From assembly GCF_002305875.1 (NCBI RefSeq), contig NZ_CP022098.1, positions 9,920,001-9,984,000 of the forward strand: a stretch of DNA of 64,000 bases, read 5' to 3'. A program made the translations under genes and the position numbers. This document shows, piece by piece, positions 32,727 through 42,036 of the stretch. This DNA comes from Cystobacter fuscus (GTDB lineage: Bacteria > Myxococcota > Myxococcia > Myxococcales > Myxococcaceae). Under the pieces are notes generated by a model. It made no database searches and was not told where the DNA came from. It saw nothing but the letters and a program-made list of their open reading frames with translations. Within the stretch, counting starts at the first letter, position 1, and the number at the start of each line of letters is the position of its first letter.

Positions 32727-34330
32727 GGGCGGGCCGCCAGCCAGAGGGTGAGTTCCGCCTGCAGGGCCTTGTCCTTGCCGGACACACCCAGCGTCACCGC
32801 GCGCAGGTCATCCGTGGCGTCCAGGAAGCGCACCGTGGTCGCCTTGATGGCGAAGCCGCCAATCCCCCACGCCTCGGAGGGCAGCGCCTTCACCGCCTCG
32901 GCGAGCTTCCGCAGGTCCACCACCGCGCCCAACGCCGGCTCCTGGAGCGCCCCGCGCAGCTCCTCCGCCACGGGCACCGCGCCCGGAGCACCCGCGAGCC
33001 GGGGCAGCATCGACTCCAACCGGGCCCGCGGCGCCGCGACCACCACCTTGTCCCCCACCGAGGCCAGGTGCGCGCCCTCGCCCCGCGCGTACGTGGTGAG
33101 GTAGACGCGCTGGCCATTCACGTCGGAGGGTTGGATGTCGGCGCCGAAGCGCCTGGCGACGGGGGGCAGCTTCTCCAGCAGCGAGGCGACACCCGCCGCG
33201 TCCTTGCCATCCCCCACCGCCACGAGCTGCACGTAGCGGAAGGGATTGGTGCGCCGCGGGTCCAGCGAGGGCAGGCCCGCGCCCAGTTGCACCGTGGGCG
33301 ACAGGGACACGCCCGCCACGCTCCCGGGCTCGAGCCGATCCAACAGCTCGCCCTTCACGTCGAAGCCGCTGTCCTGCACCGCCCGGGCGACGAAGGAGCC
33401 CGTCAGGTAGGGCCAGAAATCGTTGAGCCGCGTGGCGTCGCCCTGGTAGCGCAACACGAGGAAGCTGTCCTCGGGCAGGTAGCCGAGGAGATCCGCCCCC
33501 TTCTGGGGAGTGAACGCGGCGAGCGTGTCCTGGGCGCCGGGCCACGGCGTGTCCAGACGCACGGAGATGGCGCGCTCGCTCAACGAGCCCACCAGCGTCA
33601 CCGCCTGGGTGGTGCCCGCCGGGACGAGGAACCCCACCCCGCCGGGAAGGAAGGCGTAGAAGTCGCGCTCGGTGGGCAGGCGCTTGAGGGAATCGGACAG
33701 GAGCGGCTCCCCGGCCAGCGACTGCTCGGGGGGGAGCGTGGCGAAGCCGGAGAGCCGGGGCACCACCTCCCCCGGTCCCACCAGGGCGTAGCCGTCGGTG
33801 AGCAGCAGGCCCAGCGAGGGCGCGCTCGCGGTGGGACGGCTGAAGGTGAGCAGCGTGCCCCCGGGGACCTTCTGCTCCGCGCGCTCGGAGGCGCCCAGGC
33901 GATCCCGCGCCAGCCGGGCGAAGGTCTCCGTCAACAGCTTCTCGTCCTTCATCCCCAGCACGGAGAAGGCCTGCTGGCCGCCCAGCAGGGCCACGCCCAC
34001 GCCGTGCGAGGGTTCGATGCCCGCGGCCTCCATGGCCTGGCGGTTGCGCAGGTCCACGCCCACCTGACGCATGATGCTGGAGACGAGCGCCTCGGCGGAC
34101 TGGGCGTTCTGGAGCTGCGCGGCGAAGTTGGCCAGCTTGAGGTTCTGCAAGCGCGCGAGCTTCTCGCCGAGCACACCGACGTCCGGCACGACGAGCGACA
34201 GCTGGGCGTTGCGAGGCAGGAAGCGGGCGGGGCTGAACGTCTTCACGCCGCCCTGCTTGTCACCGCAGCGGGAGCAACCGGCGAAGACGAGCAGCACGAG
34301 CAGGAGCCAGGGTGAGGCGCGGCGGAGCAT
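32723..34330 (-). CDS. Hypothetical lipoprotein (DUF3352-like) heading the ABC operon
   Basis: 535 residues. The N-terminus is a lipoprotein signal (MLRRASPWLLLVLLVFAG then Cys19). The mature part begins with ARFLPRNAQLSLVVPDVGVLGEKLARLQ, the opening seen in DUF3352-like proteins (a statement that the protein is at a low value, followed by a long alpha/beta region). It contains repeated segments of the form LAGEPLLSDSLKRLPTERDFYAFL and GDATRLNDFWPYL. No catalytic motif is seen. It overlaps the ATPase gene by 4 bp, so it is probably the periplasmic partner or cargo of the exporter. That role is inference. Confidence 0.7.
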   Translation of the reverse strand: MLRRASPWLLLVLLVFAGCSRCGDKQGGVKTFSPARFLPRNAQLSLVVPDVGVLGEKLARLQNLKLANFAAQLQNAQSAEALVSSIMRQVGVDLRNRQAMEAAGIEPSHGVGVALLGGQQAFSVLGMKDEKLLTETFARLARDRLGASERAEQKVPGGTLLTFSRPTASAPSLGLLLTDGYALVGPGEVVPRLSGFATLPPEQSLAGEPLLSDSLKRLPTERDFYAFLPGGVGFLVPAGTTQAVTLVGSLSERAISVRLDTPWPGAQDTLAAFTPQKGADLLGYLPEDSFLVLRYQGDATRLNDFWPYLTGSFVARAVQDSGFDVKGELLDRLEPGSVAGVSLSPTVQLGAGLPSLDPRRTNPFRYVQLVAVGDGKDAAGVASLLEKLPPVARRFGADIQPSDVNGQRVYLTTYARGEGAHLASVGDKVVVAAPRARLESMLPRLAGAPGAVPVAEELRGALQEPALGAVVDLRKLAEAVKALPSEAWGIGGFAIKATTVRFLDATDDLRAVTLGVSGKDKALQAELTLWLAARP

Positions 34331-34447
34331 AGAAGGGGGAGTGCAGACGGCCTCGGCCCCGGAGTCAAATTCTTCGTGCGGGCTTCAGGGGCCCCCGCCC
34401 AGAAACCAACCGGTCAGGCGGGTACGCCGACACCTCTCCCGGGGGGC

Positions 34448-35257
34448 CTAGCGGACGCGCGTCCCGTGGGGCAGCGGCGCCGAGGTCTCCTCGCTGAACT
34501 CCATGAAGCGCTCCATCTCCCGCACCGTCTCGTCCGTGGCGCTCGCCCCGGCGCTCAGCACGTCGAGCTGCCGCGACACGCTCTCCGGATCCCGGATGGC
34601 GATGGACTGCTCGTGCGTGAGCCGCATCAGGTCCTCGATGCTCGCGAGCTGGTGGCTCACCACCTCGCGGCTCTCTCCCGCCTGCTCGAAGCGCGCGAGC
34701 CGGCGCCGGAGGATCTCCAGGCGCTTCTCCTTCACGTCCTTGATGCGCGCGTTGGTCTCCTGCGCCAGCTCCGCCTCCAGCGCGCGCACGTCCTTCTCCA
34801 GCGACTGCCGCTCCGCCGGGTTGAGGTACGCGCGGTACTGGTTGAGCGCCACGATGAGCCGCAGGAAGGAGGTGAGCAGCGCATCCAGCCGCTCCTCGCT
34901 GCTGGTGGCCAGCACCCGGCCACCCGGCAGCCGCGCGTAGTTGGCGAGGATCTTCTCCTTGAGCCCCACGAGCTGCTGGTAGTGCTCGCGCTGCGAGGGC
35001 GCCAGATCCTTGAGCAGCGTCTCCACCTGCTGCCGCGCGGCCTCCGTGTCCTGCGCGTCGGGCCCGCGCGAGCGCACCGCCCGTCGGAAGCGCGAGGAGG
35101 AGACCGCCCCCACGAGGTACACCCCCTCGACGCCCAGCGCCACCAGCGCGGGCAGTGCCTCGCCGGTGAGCGCCGCCGACGCCCCGGCGGTCAACAAGCC
35201 CACCAGGTTGGCGGGCATCAGGAAGGCGGCCTTCAGGAAGTTCGGAGTGCGGGCCAC
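34448..35257 (-). CDS. Coiled-coil hypothetical protein in the PspA group
   Basis: 269 residues. Hydrophobic stretches lie near residues 8-45 (FLKAAFLMPANLVGLLTAGASAAL, LPALVALGVEGVYLVGAV). A long helical, probably coiled-coil region follows: PSQREHYQQLVGLKEKI, LTSFLRLIVALNQYRAYLNPAERQSLEKDVRALEAELAQE and KEKRLEILRRRLARFEQA. I do not recognise a named family. It lies 39 bases after the solute-binding-protein gene and is transcribed with pspA upstream. The combination suggests a membrane-surface scaffold. The small distance is the only evidence for the link. Confidence 0.6.
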   Translation of the reverse strand: MARTPNFLKAAFLMPANLVGLLTAGASAALTGEALPALVALGVEGVYLVGAVSSSRFRRAVRSRGPDAQDTEAARQQVETLLKDLAPSQREHYQQLVGLKEKILANYARLPGGRVLATSSEERLDALLTSFLRLIVALNQYRAYLNPAERQSLEKDVRALEAELAQETNARIKDVKEKRLEILRRRLARFEQAGESREVVSHQLASIEDLMRLTHEQSIAIRDPESVSRQLDVLSAGASATDETVREMERFMEFSEETSAPLPHGTRVR

Positions 35258-35296
35258 GTCAGTTCTCGCCAGCGAGGCGCCTCGCGGACAGGGGCC

Positions 35297-36484
35297 TCAT
35301 GGCCCTCGCGCCTCCGACACGTATTTCAGCGCGCCGAGATCGCGAGTGTCCTCGGCTGGCGGTGCCTTCGCCGTGCGCCTGATCTTCTGGTAGAGCGCCG
35401 AGGCGCTCTGGAAGAGCTCGTCATAGGTGACGGGCGCCTCGCCGGAAAGCCCGAAGAAGGCGCGATTGTCCGCCAGTGTCGCCGGGGGAGCGCTGCGGAT
35501 GGCCTCGGACGGGTCTCCCAGGTAGGGGGCCACCTCGCCGAGCAGCCGCGCCGCGGGCGCCGGATCCTTCGCCACGCTCTGCCCCGCGTCCAGCAGGCCC
35601 CGGATGATGCGCCGGAGCGCGTCCGGGTAGCGCGCGGCGTAGTCTCCCCGGGCCACCAGCACCGAGGCCACCAGGTGCGGCGCGTCCGCCGTGGTGGCCA
35701 GCACCTGACCGCCTCTGTCCCTCGCGGCCAGCTCCACGTCCCCCCACAGACCCGCCACCGCGTCCGCCCGGCCCTCGCGCAGCGCCCGGCCCGCGTCCAG
35801 CGTGGAGGGCAGGTCCACCCACCGCACGTCCGACATGCGCAGGCCCGCGCGCGAGAGCACCCACAGCGCGAAATAGGAGGAGGAGCCCGAGGGGTACACG
35901 CCCAGGCGCTTGCCCCGCAGCTGCGCGAGCTCCGTCACGCCCACCGCCGCCAGGGCCTCCTGCCCCCGGCTGCGCCCCACGAGCAACACCGTGCGCGGCG
36001 CCGCGTCCCGGAGCGCGGGCAGCCACGCCGCCAGCCGGTCCACCGAGAGCACCGCCAGATCCACCCCGCCATGCTCGGCGCCCACCGAGAGCGCCTGCCG
36101 CAGCTCGTCCTCGTTGGCGAAGACGACGGCGCGCGCGTCCATGGCATAGGCCGTCTTGAGCACGCCCTGCGCCGCGCCCGGAGGAGGCGCGGGGTTGTCC
36201 AGCGTCGACGCGCCGCCCGTGGCCAGCAGCAGCGCCGCCGCCGAGCCGCGCGCGGTGAAGCCGATGAGGGTGGGCCGCAGCGGCACCGAGGCCAGATCCG
36301 CCATGGGCGCCGTCACCCCCGCGGGGAAGTCTCCCGGCGACAGGCGCACGGCGTCCTTGGCGGCCGGGAAGAAGCGCGCCTGGAGCCTGTCCAGGTAGCC
36401 CAGGGGCGAGGCCAGCAGCCAGGCGGCCCCCAGGGCGCACAGCACCAGGAACGGAATGAGGCCGGGTCCGCGTCGCAACGCCAT
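35297..36484 (-). CDS. SsuA/TauA-like solute-binding protein with membrane anchor
   Basis: 395 residues. One N-terminal membrane helix ([21 protein letters not shown]) is followed by a type II periplasmic binding fold: [59 protein letters not shown] and [30 protein letters not shown] are the NMT1/SsuA motifs. No ABC permease or ATPase is adjacent, so it is probably not a normal importer subunit. PspA-family loci in other bacteria carry such stand-alone binding proteins. It is located 25 bases downstream of pspA on the same strand. Confidence 0.7.
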   Translation of the reverse strand: MALRRGPGLIPFLVLCALGAAWLLASPLGYLDRLQARFFPAAKDAVRLSPGDFPAGVTAPMADLASVPLRPTLIGFTARGSAAALLLATGGASTLDNPAPPPGAAQGVLKTAYAMDARAVVFANEDELRQALSVGAEHGGVDLAVLSVDRLAAWLPALRDAAPRTVLLVGRSRGQEALAAVGVTELAQLRGKRLGVYPSGSSSYFALWVLSRAGLRMSDVRWVDLPSTLDAGRALREGRADAVAGLWGDVELAARDRGGQVLATTADAPHLVASVLVARGDYAARYPDALRRIIRGLLDAGQSVAKDPAPAARLLGEVAPYLGDPSEAIRSAPPATLADNRAFFGLSGEAPVTYDELFQSASALYQKIRRTAKAPPAEDTRDLGALKYVSEARGP

Positions 36485-36509
36485 CAGAGCGGCCTCCTCC
36501 CCCTGGCCA

Positions 36510-37244
36510 CTACTTGATCTCCACCTTCTTGCCGATGGTCTTCTCCGGACCGGCGCTCACGTCGGACACCGGCGCGGGGCTGTCCAGGCCCATCTCCATC
36601 TTCATCTGCTTCACGAGGTCCATCGCCTGCAGCGCCTCGGCGTCCTCCTCGATCTGCACGGCCTGGTGGTCCACCGAGTCGAGCGCCATCTGCATGCGCG
36701 CCTCGTTGACGGCCGCCTTCTCCTGCACCTTGCGCAGCATCTCGCCGTGCGTCTGGTCGATGCCCGCGACGGTGAAGGACTCCATGGCGTCGGCCACCTT
36801 GGACTGCCACTGGGCGCGGCGCGCGTCGCGGATGGCCGTCATGGCCTCCTGCGTCTTGCGCTCCTTCTCGCGCATGAAGGACTTCTTCAGGCTGAGCGAC
36901 TTCTCGTACGCCTGCTTGGCCGTCGCCAGCTGCTGCTCGTTGCGCTCCAGGGCGCCCTTCTCGATCTGCAGCTTGCTCGCGTACTGGGCCGCCAGGTCAT
37001 CACGCCCCGCCTGGATGGCCGCCTTCACCTTGGCCGTCAGATCGCGGATGTCCTGCTGGTACTTGGCGTTCTCCTTCTCCAGGAGCGTCAGGTTCGCCCG
37101 CACCATGGCGATGGACTCGTTCATCTTCGGCACCTGATCGTTCAGGTCCCGGATGTTCTGCTCGAGGATGAGCTCCGGATCCTCGATGGAGGAGACGAAG
37201 AAGCCAGCGAAGCTGCGCATTGCCCTCTTGAACCGTTGCCACAT
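36510..37244 (-). CDS. pspA: PspA/IM30-family membrane-remodelling protein
   Basis: 244 residues. The N-terminal amphipathic start [31 protein letters not shown] is typical of PspA/IM30 (RxxxxFxxxxxxxEDPExxLxQ). A long helical hairpin follows ([65 protein letters not shown]), ending near residue 205. A 40-residue tail has [16 protein letters not shown]. PspA proteins form rings or rods that stabilise stressed inner membranes. GGAGGAGG lies upstream of the start codon at a good distance. It leads a run of three genes (pspA, solute-binding protein, coiled-coil protein). I see no sigma-54 promoter consensus or PspF-like gene. Confidence 0.85.
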   Translation of the reverse strand: MWQRFKRAMRSFAGFFVSSIEDPELILEQNIRDLNDQVPKMNESIAMVRANLTLLEKENAKYQQDIRDLTAKVKAAIQAGRDDLAAQYASKLQIEKGALERNEQQLATAKQAYEKSLSLKKSFMREKERKTQEAMTAIRDARRAQWQSKVADAMESFTVAGIDQTHGEMLRKVQEKAAVNEARMQMALDSVDHQAVQIEEDAEALQAMDLVKQMKMEMGLDSPAPVSDVSAGPEKTIGKKVEIK

Positions 37245-37367
37245 GGCGGGTGTCGACCTCCTCCACTGCGAGTCCTTGGGGGACTACCTTACACCAGCCC
37301 ACCCAGCTTACCACGCGTGCCCAATCTCCTGCGTTTCTACGCTTCGCGCACGGGGTTCATTGCCAGC

Positions 37368-37382
37368 GGGCCCTCAGGGCCC
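37368..37382 (-). terminator. GC hairpin between amidohydrolase and pspA
   Basis: GGGCCC (37368-37373) and GGGCCC (37377-37382) form a 6-bp stem with a TCA loop. It lies 51 bases after the amidohydrolase stop on the minus strand and before pspA. It has no U-run, so termination is only inferred. Confidence 0.3.
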
Positions 37383-37432
37383 TGGTGGGTCCGCCCGGAG
37401 TGCGAGCGAACCCGGCCTCGGGGAAGGCGCCG

Positions 37433-38824
37433 TCAGCGGGCGCGGGCCACGGGGCGGGCACGGGAGGGGGGCCGGGCGCGCGCGGTGAGACGGGCGGAGT
37501 GGCGGCGGGCGTTGGCGGCCACGGCGGCGGCGTCCAGGGTGAGCAGTGCCCGGTCCTTGAGAACGAGCCGCCCATCGATGACCACGTGCACCACGTCGGA
37601 AGCGCGCGCGGCGTAGACGAGCGGAGAGAGCACGTCGGCCGGGTCGGACGGCAGGGCGTGCAGGCCGGACAGGTCCACCACGGTGACGTCGGCGCGCTTG
37701 CCCACCTCCAGCGAGCCCAGCTCGGCCTCCAGGCCCAGGGCCCGGGCACCACCGAGCGTGGCCATCTCCAGGACGCGCTCGGCGGGCATGCCCCGGGGGC
37801 CCACCCGGGGATTGTGCAGCAGCGCCGCCAGCCGCATCTCCACGAACATGTCCAGGTTGTTGTTGCACGCGGCGCCGTCCGCGCCGAGGCAGACGGACAC
37901 GCCCTCGTCGAGCAGCTCCGGCACCAGGGCGATGCCCGAGGCGAGCTTGAGGTTGGAGCCCGGGCAGTGGCACACCACCGTGCCCGTGTCCCGGAGCAGA
38001 CGGCGCTCGACCTCGGAGAGCCACACACAGTGGGCGAGCGTCAGGTGGGGCCCGGTGAGGCCCACCTCGTGGAACCACTCCACGTTGTCCCGGCCGGTGA
38101 GCTGGCGCACCACGTCGCACTCGGTGCGGTTCTCGCTCGCGTGGGTGTGGATGCGCACGCCCTTCTCGCGCGCCAGCCGTCCCACCTCGCGCAGGAGCTT
38201 CTCCGTGCAGGACAGGACGAAGCGCGGGGTGAGGGCATAGCGCAGCCGTCCCCCGTGGGTGCCGTGCCAGCGCTCCAGCAGCGCGAGGCTCTCGGCCAGC
38301 GAGTCCTCGGTGGACTCGGCGAGGCCCGGGGGCACGTCGGGCGCGTCCATCATCGCCTTGCCGCCGGTGAGCCGGAAGCCGCAGTCCCGGGCGGACTCGA
38401 AGACGGCGTCGTAGTGGCGCACCGAGCCCATGTCGAGCGCGGCCGTGGAGCCCGAGCGGATGAGCTCCGCGAAGGTGAGATCCGCCGAGGCGCGCATGGA
38501 GTCCGGATCGTGCGCGGCCTCGAAGGGCCAGATGCGCTCGCGCAGCCAGTCGAGCAGCTCCAGCCCATCCGCCCGGTTGCGGAAAAGCGTCTGACAGGCA
38601 TGCAGGTGGCCGTGGACGAAGCCGGGCAGCACCACCTGGCCCTTCACGTCCAGCACCCGGAGCCCGGTGCCCCGCGGGCGCGGGCCGCGGCCCACGCGGG
38701 CGATGCGCCCCTCCTGGATGAGGATGTCGGCCTCCACGAGCACCTCGCGCTCGCGGTTCATCGTCACGACGGTGCCGTTGGTGAGGAGGAGGTCCACGGT
38801 CCGAGGGGTATTACCACGGTTCAT
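37433..38824 (-). CDS. Amidohydrolase of the adenosine/SAH deaminase (TRZ/ATZ) type
   Basis: 463 residues from ATG 38824, which follows GGAGCGGGC; a GTG at 38845 is further upstream. The TIM-barrel amidohydrolase signature is complete: [14 protein letters not shown] with His71/His73, [23 protein letters not shown], and the metal-binding Asp in [21 protein letters not shown]. The NNNLDMF form is common in S-adenosylhomocysteine/5'-deoxyadenosine deaminases and in triazine hydrolases. It lies 49 bases after yfhO in the same run as cdd and deoA, which supports a nucleoside substrate. The last 20 residues are Arg/Ala-rich and not part of the fold. Confidence 0.85.
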   Translation of the reverse strand: MNRGNTPRTVDLLLTNGTVVTMNREREVLVEADILIQEGRIARVGRGPRPRGTGLRVLDVKGQVVLPGFVHGHLHACQTLFRNRADGLELLDWLRERIWPFEAAHDPDSMRASADLTFAELIRSGSTAALDMGSVRHYDAVFESARDCGFRLTGGKAMMDAPDVPPGLAESTEDSLAESLALLERWHGTHGGRLRYALTPRFVLSCTEKLLREVGRLAREKGVRIHTHASENRTECDVVRQLTGRDNVEWFHEVGLTGPHLTLAHCVWLSEVERRLLRDTGTVVCHCPGSNLKLASGIALVPELLDEGVSVCLGADGAACNNNLDMFVEMRLAALLHNPRVGPRGMPAERVLEMATLGGARALGLEAELGSLEVGKRADVTVVDLSGLHALPSDPADVLSPLVYAARASDVVHVVIDGRLVLKDRALLTLDAAAVAANARRHSARLTARARPPSRARPVARAR

Positions 38825-38873
38825 GCCCGCTCCAGCCATAGACACTCGTGCTCAGCAGGATTGATCACACACG

Positions 38874-41276
38874 TCAGCGCGGGACGGCGGGAGACGCGTG
38901 CCCCGCGGCCCGCTGGCGTGCCTGCACGAGCATCGCGAGTCCGAGCAGACCCAGCGTCACCAGGGTGATGGTCGCCCCGAGCCGCTGGCCGGGAGCGCGG
39001 AACGAGAAGGTGACCTGGTGGGTGCCCGCCGTCAGCCGCACGCCCCGCACCGCCACGTTGGCCGGCAGGATGGAGGCGGGCTGCCCATCCACCGTCGCGC
39101 TCCAGCCCGAGTAATAGGCGTCGTTGAGGACCAGCGCGGCGGGCTGGGTGGCCTCCACCTCCAGCACGACCTCCTCTGGCGCGTAGCGCACGAAGCGCAC
39201 CTGGCCGAGCGCTCCCGCGGACTGGGGGGCCTCGACATGCTCCGTGCCGGGAGGACACTCCAGGACCACTTGCTGGCCGGGCGTGAAGGAGCGGGAGAAG
39301 AGCTGGGCCCTGGCCGCGTCTTCATCCGGCACGCACACCGGCGTGGCCAGATAGGCGCGCGGCAGCGCCAGGGGATTGCGCAACAGCAGCTCGTTGAAGC
39401 GTGGAATCTCGGTGAGGATGACGTCGGGCTTGCCGTTGAGCCGCTGGTACTCCCGCGCCATCACCGTGACGTATTTCACGTGGAAGAGGTCCAGGACCCG
39501 GCTCGGAGGAAGATCGAGGGGCGCCTGCTGTATCCCCAGCAAGCTCACGGCCCGCCAGGACACGACGGGAAGATAGGGCCTGGCGCTCTCCAGGTGCCAG
39601 AGCGCGGGGGTGTCCGGCCAGAGGGAGTCGAGCATGTTGATGGACTGGATGTCGATGGCGGCGATGCCCTCGATGGCCTCGTGATCCTGGAGTTCCGGCG
39701 CCACGCCATAGACGCGGGGCCGGACGACGCCGCTGTCCTGCTCGGCCTCCAGGAGGGTCCCCACCACGTGGGAGGGACTCTCCAGCAGCTCCGGGATGGA
39801 CACCTGGTACACGTCCCCGTTGGCCAGGTAGAGGATGACGAGCTGGAGCGAGACGAGGGCCCAGGCCCGGAAGGCGGGCGCTCGCACCCGGAGCAGCACG
39901 ACCCCCATCACCCCGAGCGTCACCCCCGCCACCACGGACGCGAGCAGCACGTTGTCGTGGAGGATGTCCTGGATGTCGGGCCGCGGCGTCTTCCAGAGGG
40001 CACCGATCACCCCGTGGGAGAACACCCGCCCGCGCCACTCGGCCAGCGCGAACAGGCCACAGAGCGACGCGAGCACGAACGCGGCCTGGCCCACCCTGCG
40101 CGACAGGACGGGCTCGCGCAGCACGGCCCGCAGCCCCGCGCCCGCCCCCAGGGCACAGGCGAACATGAAGTAGGGCAGCAACTTCTCCGGATAGCGGAAG
40201 ACGTTCCAGACGGGCACCCACCGGTACAGCCAGCCATACAGGGGCAGGTGCCGTCCCATCGACAGCGCCAGCACGAGCAGCGCCAGGGCCGCCACCGTCC
40301 ACGCCAGGGCCCGACGGCGGTGGACCCAGAGCGCCGCGCCCACCAGGAGCAGCGCGGGCGCGCCCACGTGCACCGAGTTGACCCAGAAGGAATGCATCCC
40401 CGTCTGGAACAGCTCATCGGCCATCGCGAACGAGGCCACCGCGTCCGTCTCGGGATTGAGGAAGATGGGGCCGAGCACGAACTCGAGCATCCGGAGGGGA
40501 TGGAACGAGAAGTAGGTGGCCAGATCCAACGTCGTCGCGGTGGGCCTCGTATCCTCGTGGATGCCGAGCACGGGAGCAATCTGCACCGCCGCCAACAGGG
40601 CGGCGAGCACGATGAGCAGCACGGCCCGGGACACCGCGCGCGGCAGGGAGGCACGCTCCGCACGCAGCGGCACGAGCACCAGCACCAGGGCACAGCACAG
40701 CGCGAAGCTCTGAGGCTCGCCGCTCAGGAGGATCAGACCCAGCGGGAGCGCGGCGGCGGCGGCGCGGCGGGCGGACGGCTCGCGCAGGAAGCGCTCGGCA
40801 CCCCACAGCGCCCAGGGGAACGTGGCGGCGGCCATGAGGTAGAGCAGGTTGTTGCTGATGCCCACCAGGTAGCCGCCCAGCGCGTAGGTGATGCCCGACA
40901 GCAACGCGCACCCGCGCTCCAGACCCCACTGCCGGGCGAAGCGGTAGGTGCCTCCCAGCGCCGACACATAGGAGCCGAGCGCGATGACCTTGAGCGCCAC
41001 CCCGAGCGGCAACAGCAGGTAGAGCACGTTGGTGGGGTGGAAGACCCCGGAGATGAGCATGCCCGCGAAGGGCTGACCCAACCCGTTGTAGGGATACCAG
41101 GCCGGAAACTCCCCCTGGGACACGCGCTCGGCCCAGTACTGCTTGAGCGGGTAGTAGACGAGCAGGATGTCGCGCGCGATGAAGACGTCCGAACTGAACG
41201 TCGCCCGGTGGAAGTAGAGCAGCGGCAGGGCGAGGGTGGCCGCCACCATCGCCAGCCGGGACGCACTCCGTGACAT
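38874..41276 (-). CDS. YfhO-family membrane protein
   Basis: 800 residues from ATG 41276, which overlaps the cdd stop by one base (TGATG). The N-terminal two thirds hold about a dozen transmembrane helices with the family motifs FSSDVFIARDILLVYYPLKQYW and FPAWYPYNGLGQPFAGM. A soluble C-terminal domain includes VLNDAYYSGWSATVDG, LPANVAVRGVRLTAGTHQVTF, a conserved YfhO ending. One last helix (LVTLGLLGLAMLVQA) closes it. The family belongs to the GT-C glycosyltransferase-like superfamily, modifying cell-surface polymers. Its place between cdd and the amidohydrolase looks functionally unrelated. Confidence 0.85.
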   Translation of the reverse strand: MSRSASRLAMVAATLALPLLYFHRATFSSDVFIARDILLVYYPLKQYWAERVSQGEFPAWYPYNGLGQPFAGMLISGVFHPTNVLYLLLPLGVALKVIALGSYVSALGGTYRFARQWGLERGCALLSGITYALGGYLVGISNNLLYLMAAATFPWALWGAERFLREPSARRAAAAALPLGLILLSGEPQSFALCCALVLVLVPLRAERASLPRAVSRAVLLIVLAALLAAVQIAPVLGIHEDTRPTATTLDLATYFSFHPLRMLEFVLGPIFLNPETDAVASFAMADELFQTGMHSFWVNSVHVGAPALLLVGAALWVHRRRALAWTVAALALLVLALSMGRHLPLYGWLYRWVPVWNVFRYPEKLLPYFMFACALGAGAGLRAVLREPVLSRRVGQAAFVLASLCGLFALAEWRGRVFSHGVIGALWKTPRPDIQDILHDNVLLASVVAGVTLGVMGVVLLRVRAPAFRAWALVSLQLVILYLANGDVYQVSIPELLESPSHVVGTLLEAEQDSGVVRPRVYGVAPELQDHEAIEGIAAIDIQSINMLDSLWPDTPALWHLESARPYLPVVSWRAVSLLGIQQAPLDLPPSRVLDLFHVKYVTVMAREYQRLNGKPDVILTEIPRFNELLLRNPLALPRAYLATPVCVPDEDAARAQLFSRSFTPGQQVVLECPPGTEHVEAPQSAGALGQVRFVRYAPEEVVLEVEATQPAALVLNDAYYSGWSATVDGQPASILPANVAVRGVRLTAGTHQVTFSFRAPGQRLGATITLVTLGLLGLAMLVQARQRAAGHASPAVPR

Positions 41277-41680
41277 CAGAGGAAGTCGCTGGAGAAGGCG
41301 TGGGGCAGCAGTTCCCCGAGTGAGTAGCGCGCCTCGTCTCCCTTGAGGTTGCGGCTGCGCACGGGCAGCTCCCTGGGAGCGAACTCCAACATCACCTGCC
41401 GGCACATGCCGCACGGCGGACACGGCGTGGGCGTGTCCACCACGATGGCCACCGCCACCGGACGGCCGCGGCCCTGGGCCACCCCCGCCGCCAGCGCGTT
41501 GCGCTCGGCACAGGCGGACAGGCCGTAGGAGGAGTTCTCCACGTTGCAGCCCGTCACCACCTCACCATCCGGGTACAGCACCGCCGCCCCCACCGGGAAG
41601 CGTGAATAGGGAGCATGCGCGCGCTCGCGCACCTTCGCCGCCGCCGCGAAGAGATTGTCCCAGGGAATGTCCGTGCTCAT
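41276..41680 (-). CDS. cdd: Cytidine deaminase
   Basis: 134 residues, the usual length for homotetrameric bacterial cytidine deaminases. Substrate and zinc motifs are intact: VENSSYGLSACAERNALA with the catalytic CAE, and PCPPCGMCRQVMLEF with the two further zinc cysteines. It hydrolyses cytidine and deoxycytidine to uridine and deoxyuridine. The gene overlaps the PilZ gene by 4 bp upstream and yfhO by one base downstream. With deoA two genes upstream, it feeds pyrimidine nucleosides into phosphorolysis. Confidence 0.93.
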   Translation of the reverse strand: MSTDIPWDNLFAAAAKVRERAHAPYSRFPVGAAVLYPDGEVVTGCNVENSSYGLSACAERNALAAGVAQGRGRPVAVAIVVDTPTPCPPCGMCRQVMLEFAPRELPVRSRNLKGDEARYSLGELLPHAFSSDFL

Positions 41681-42036
41681 GAGCCACCTCGTTGGTTGGA
41701 CTCCGCCTGCTCCACTTCCTCCAGATACTGGGAGATGCGCCGCTCCACCTCGTCCGACAGGTCCAGGAAGCGCACGTGCGCGGAGGTGCCGCGCGCGCCG
41801 TAGCTCACGTTGAGCACCTGGCCCCGGACCTGGAGCTCCTCGCTCGTGCCGGGCAACTTGAAGCGAGCCTCCACCTCGGTCCCCACCGACAGGGCCGCGC
41901 CGTGCCAGGCGAAGCCCCCCAGCGAGATATTACCCTCCCGGGAGTCGAACGAGTCCGAGCTACCCGCCTTCCGGATCCGAAAGCGCATCGACACCCGGAG
42001 CGAGGACCGGCGCTCATCTCCGGACGATGCACTCAT
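41677..42036 (-). CDS. PilZ-domain protein with intact c-di-GMP motifs
   Basis: 119 residues. The c-di-GMP-binding motifs of PilZ are present: RxxxR as R10-SSL-R14 and (D/N)xSxxG as NISLGG at 36-41. The remaining beta-barrel strands read VGTEVEARFKLPGTSEELQVRGQVLNVS and SAHVRFLDLSDEVERRISQYL, typical of the Myxococcus-type PilZ family. It overlaps deoA by 4 bp upstream and cdd by 4 bp downstream, so its production is tied to pyrimidine salvage enzymes. What it controls is unknown. Confidence 0.88.
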   Translation of the reverse strand: MSASSGDERRSSLRVSMRFRIRKAGSSDSFDSREGNISLGGFAWHGAALSVGTEVEARFKLPGTSEELQVRGQVLNVSYGARGTSAHVRFLDLSDEVERRISQYLEEVEQAESNQRGGS

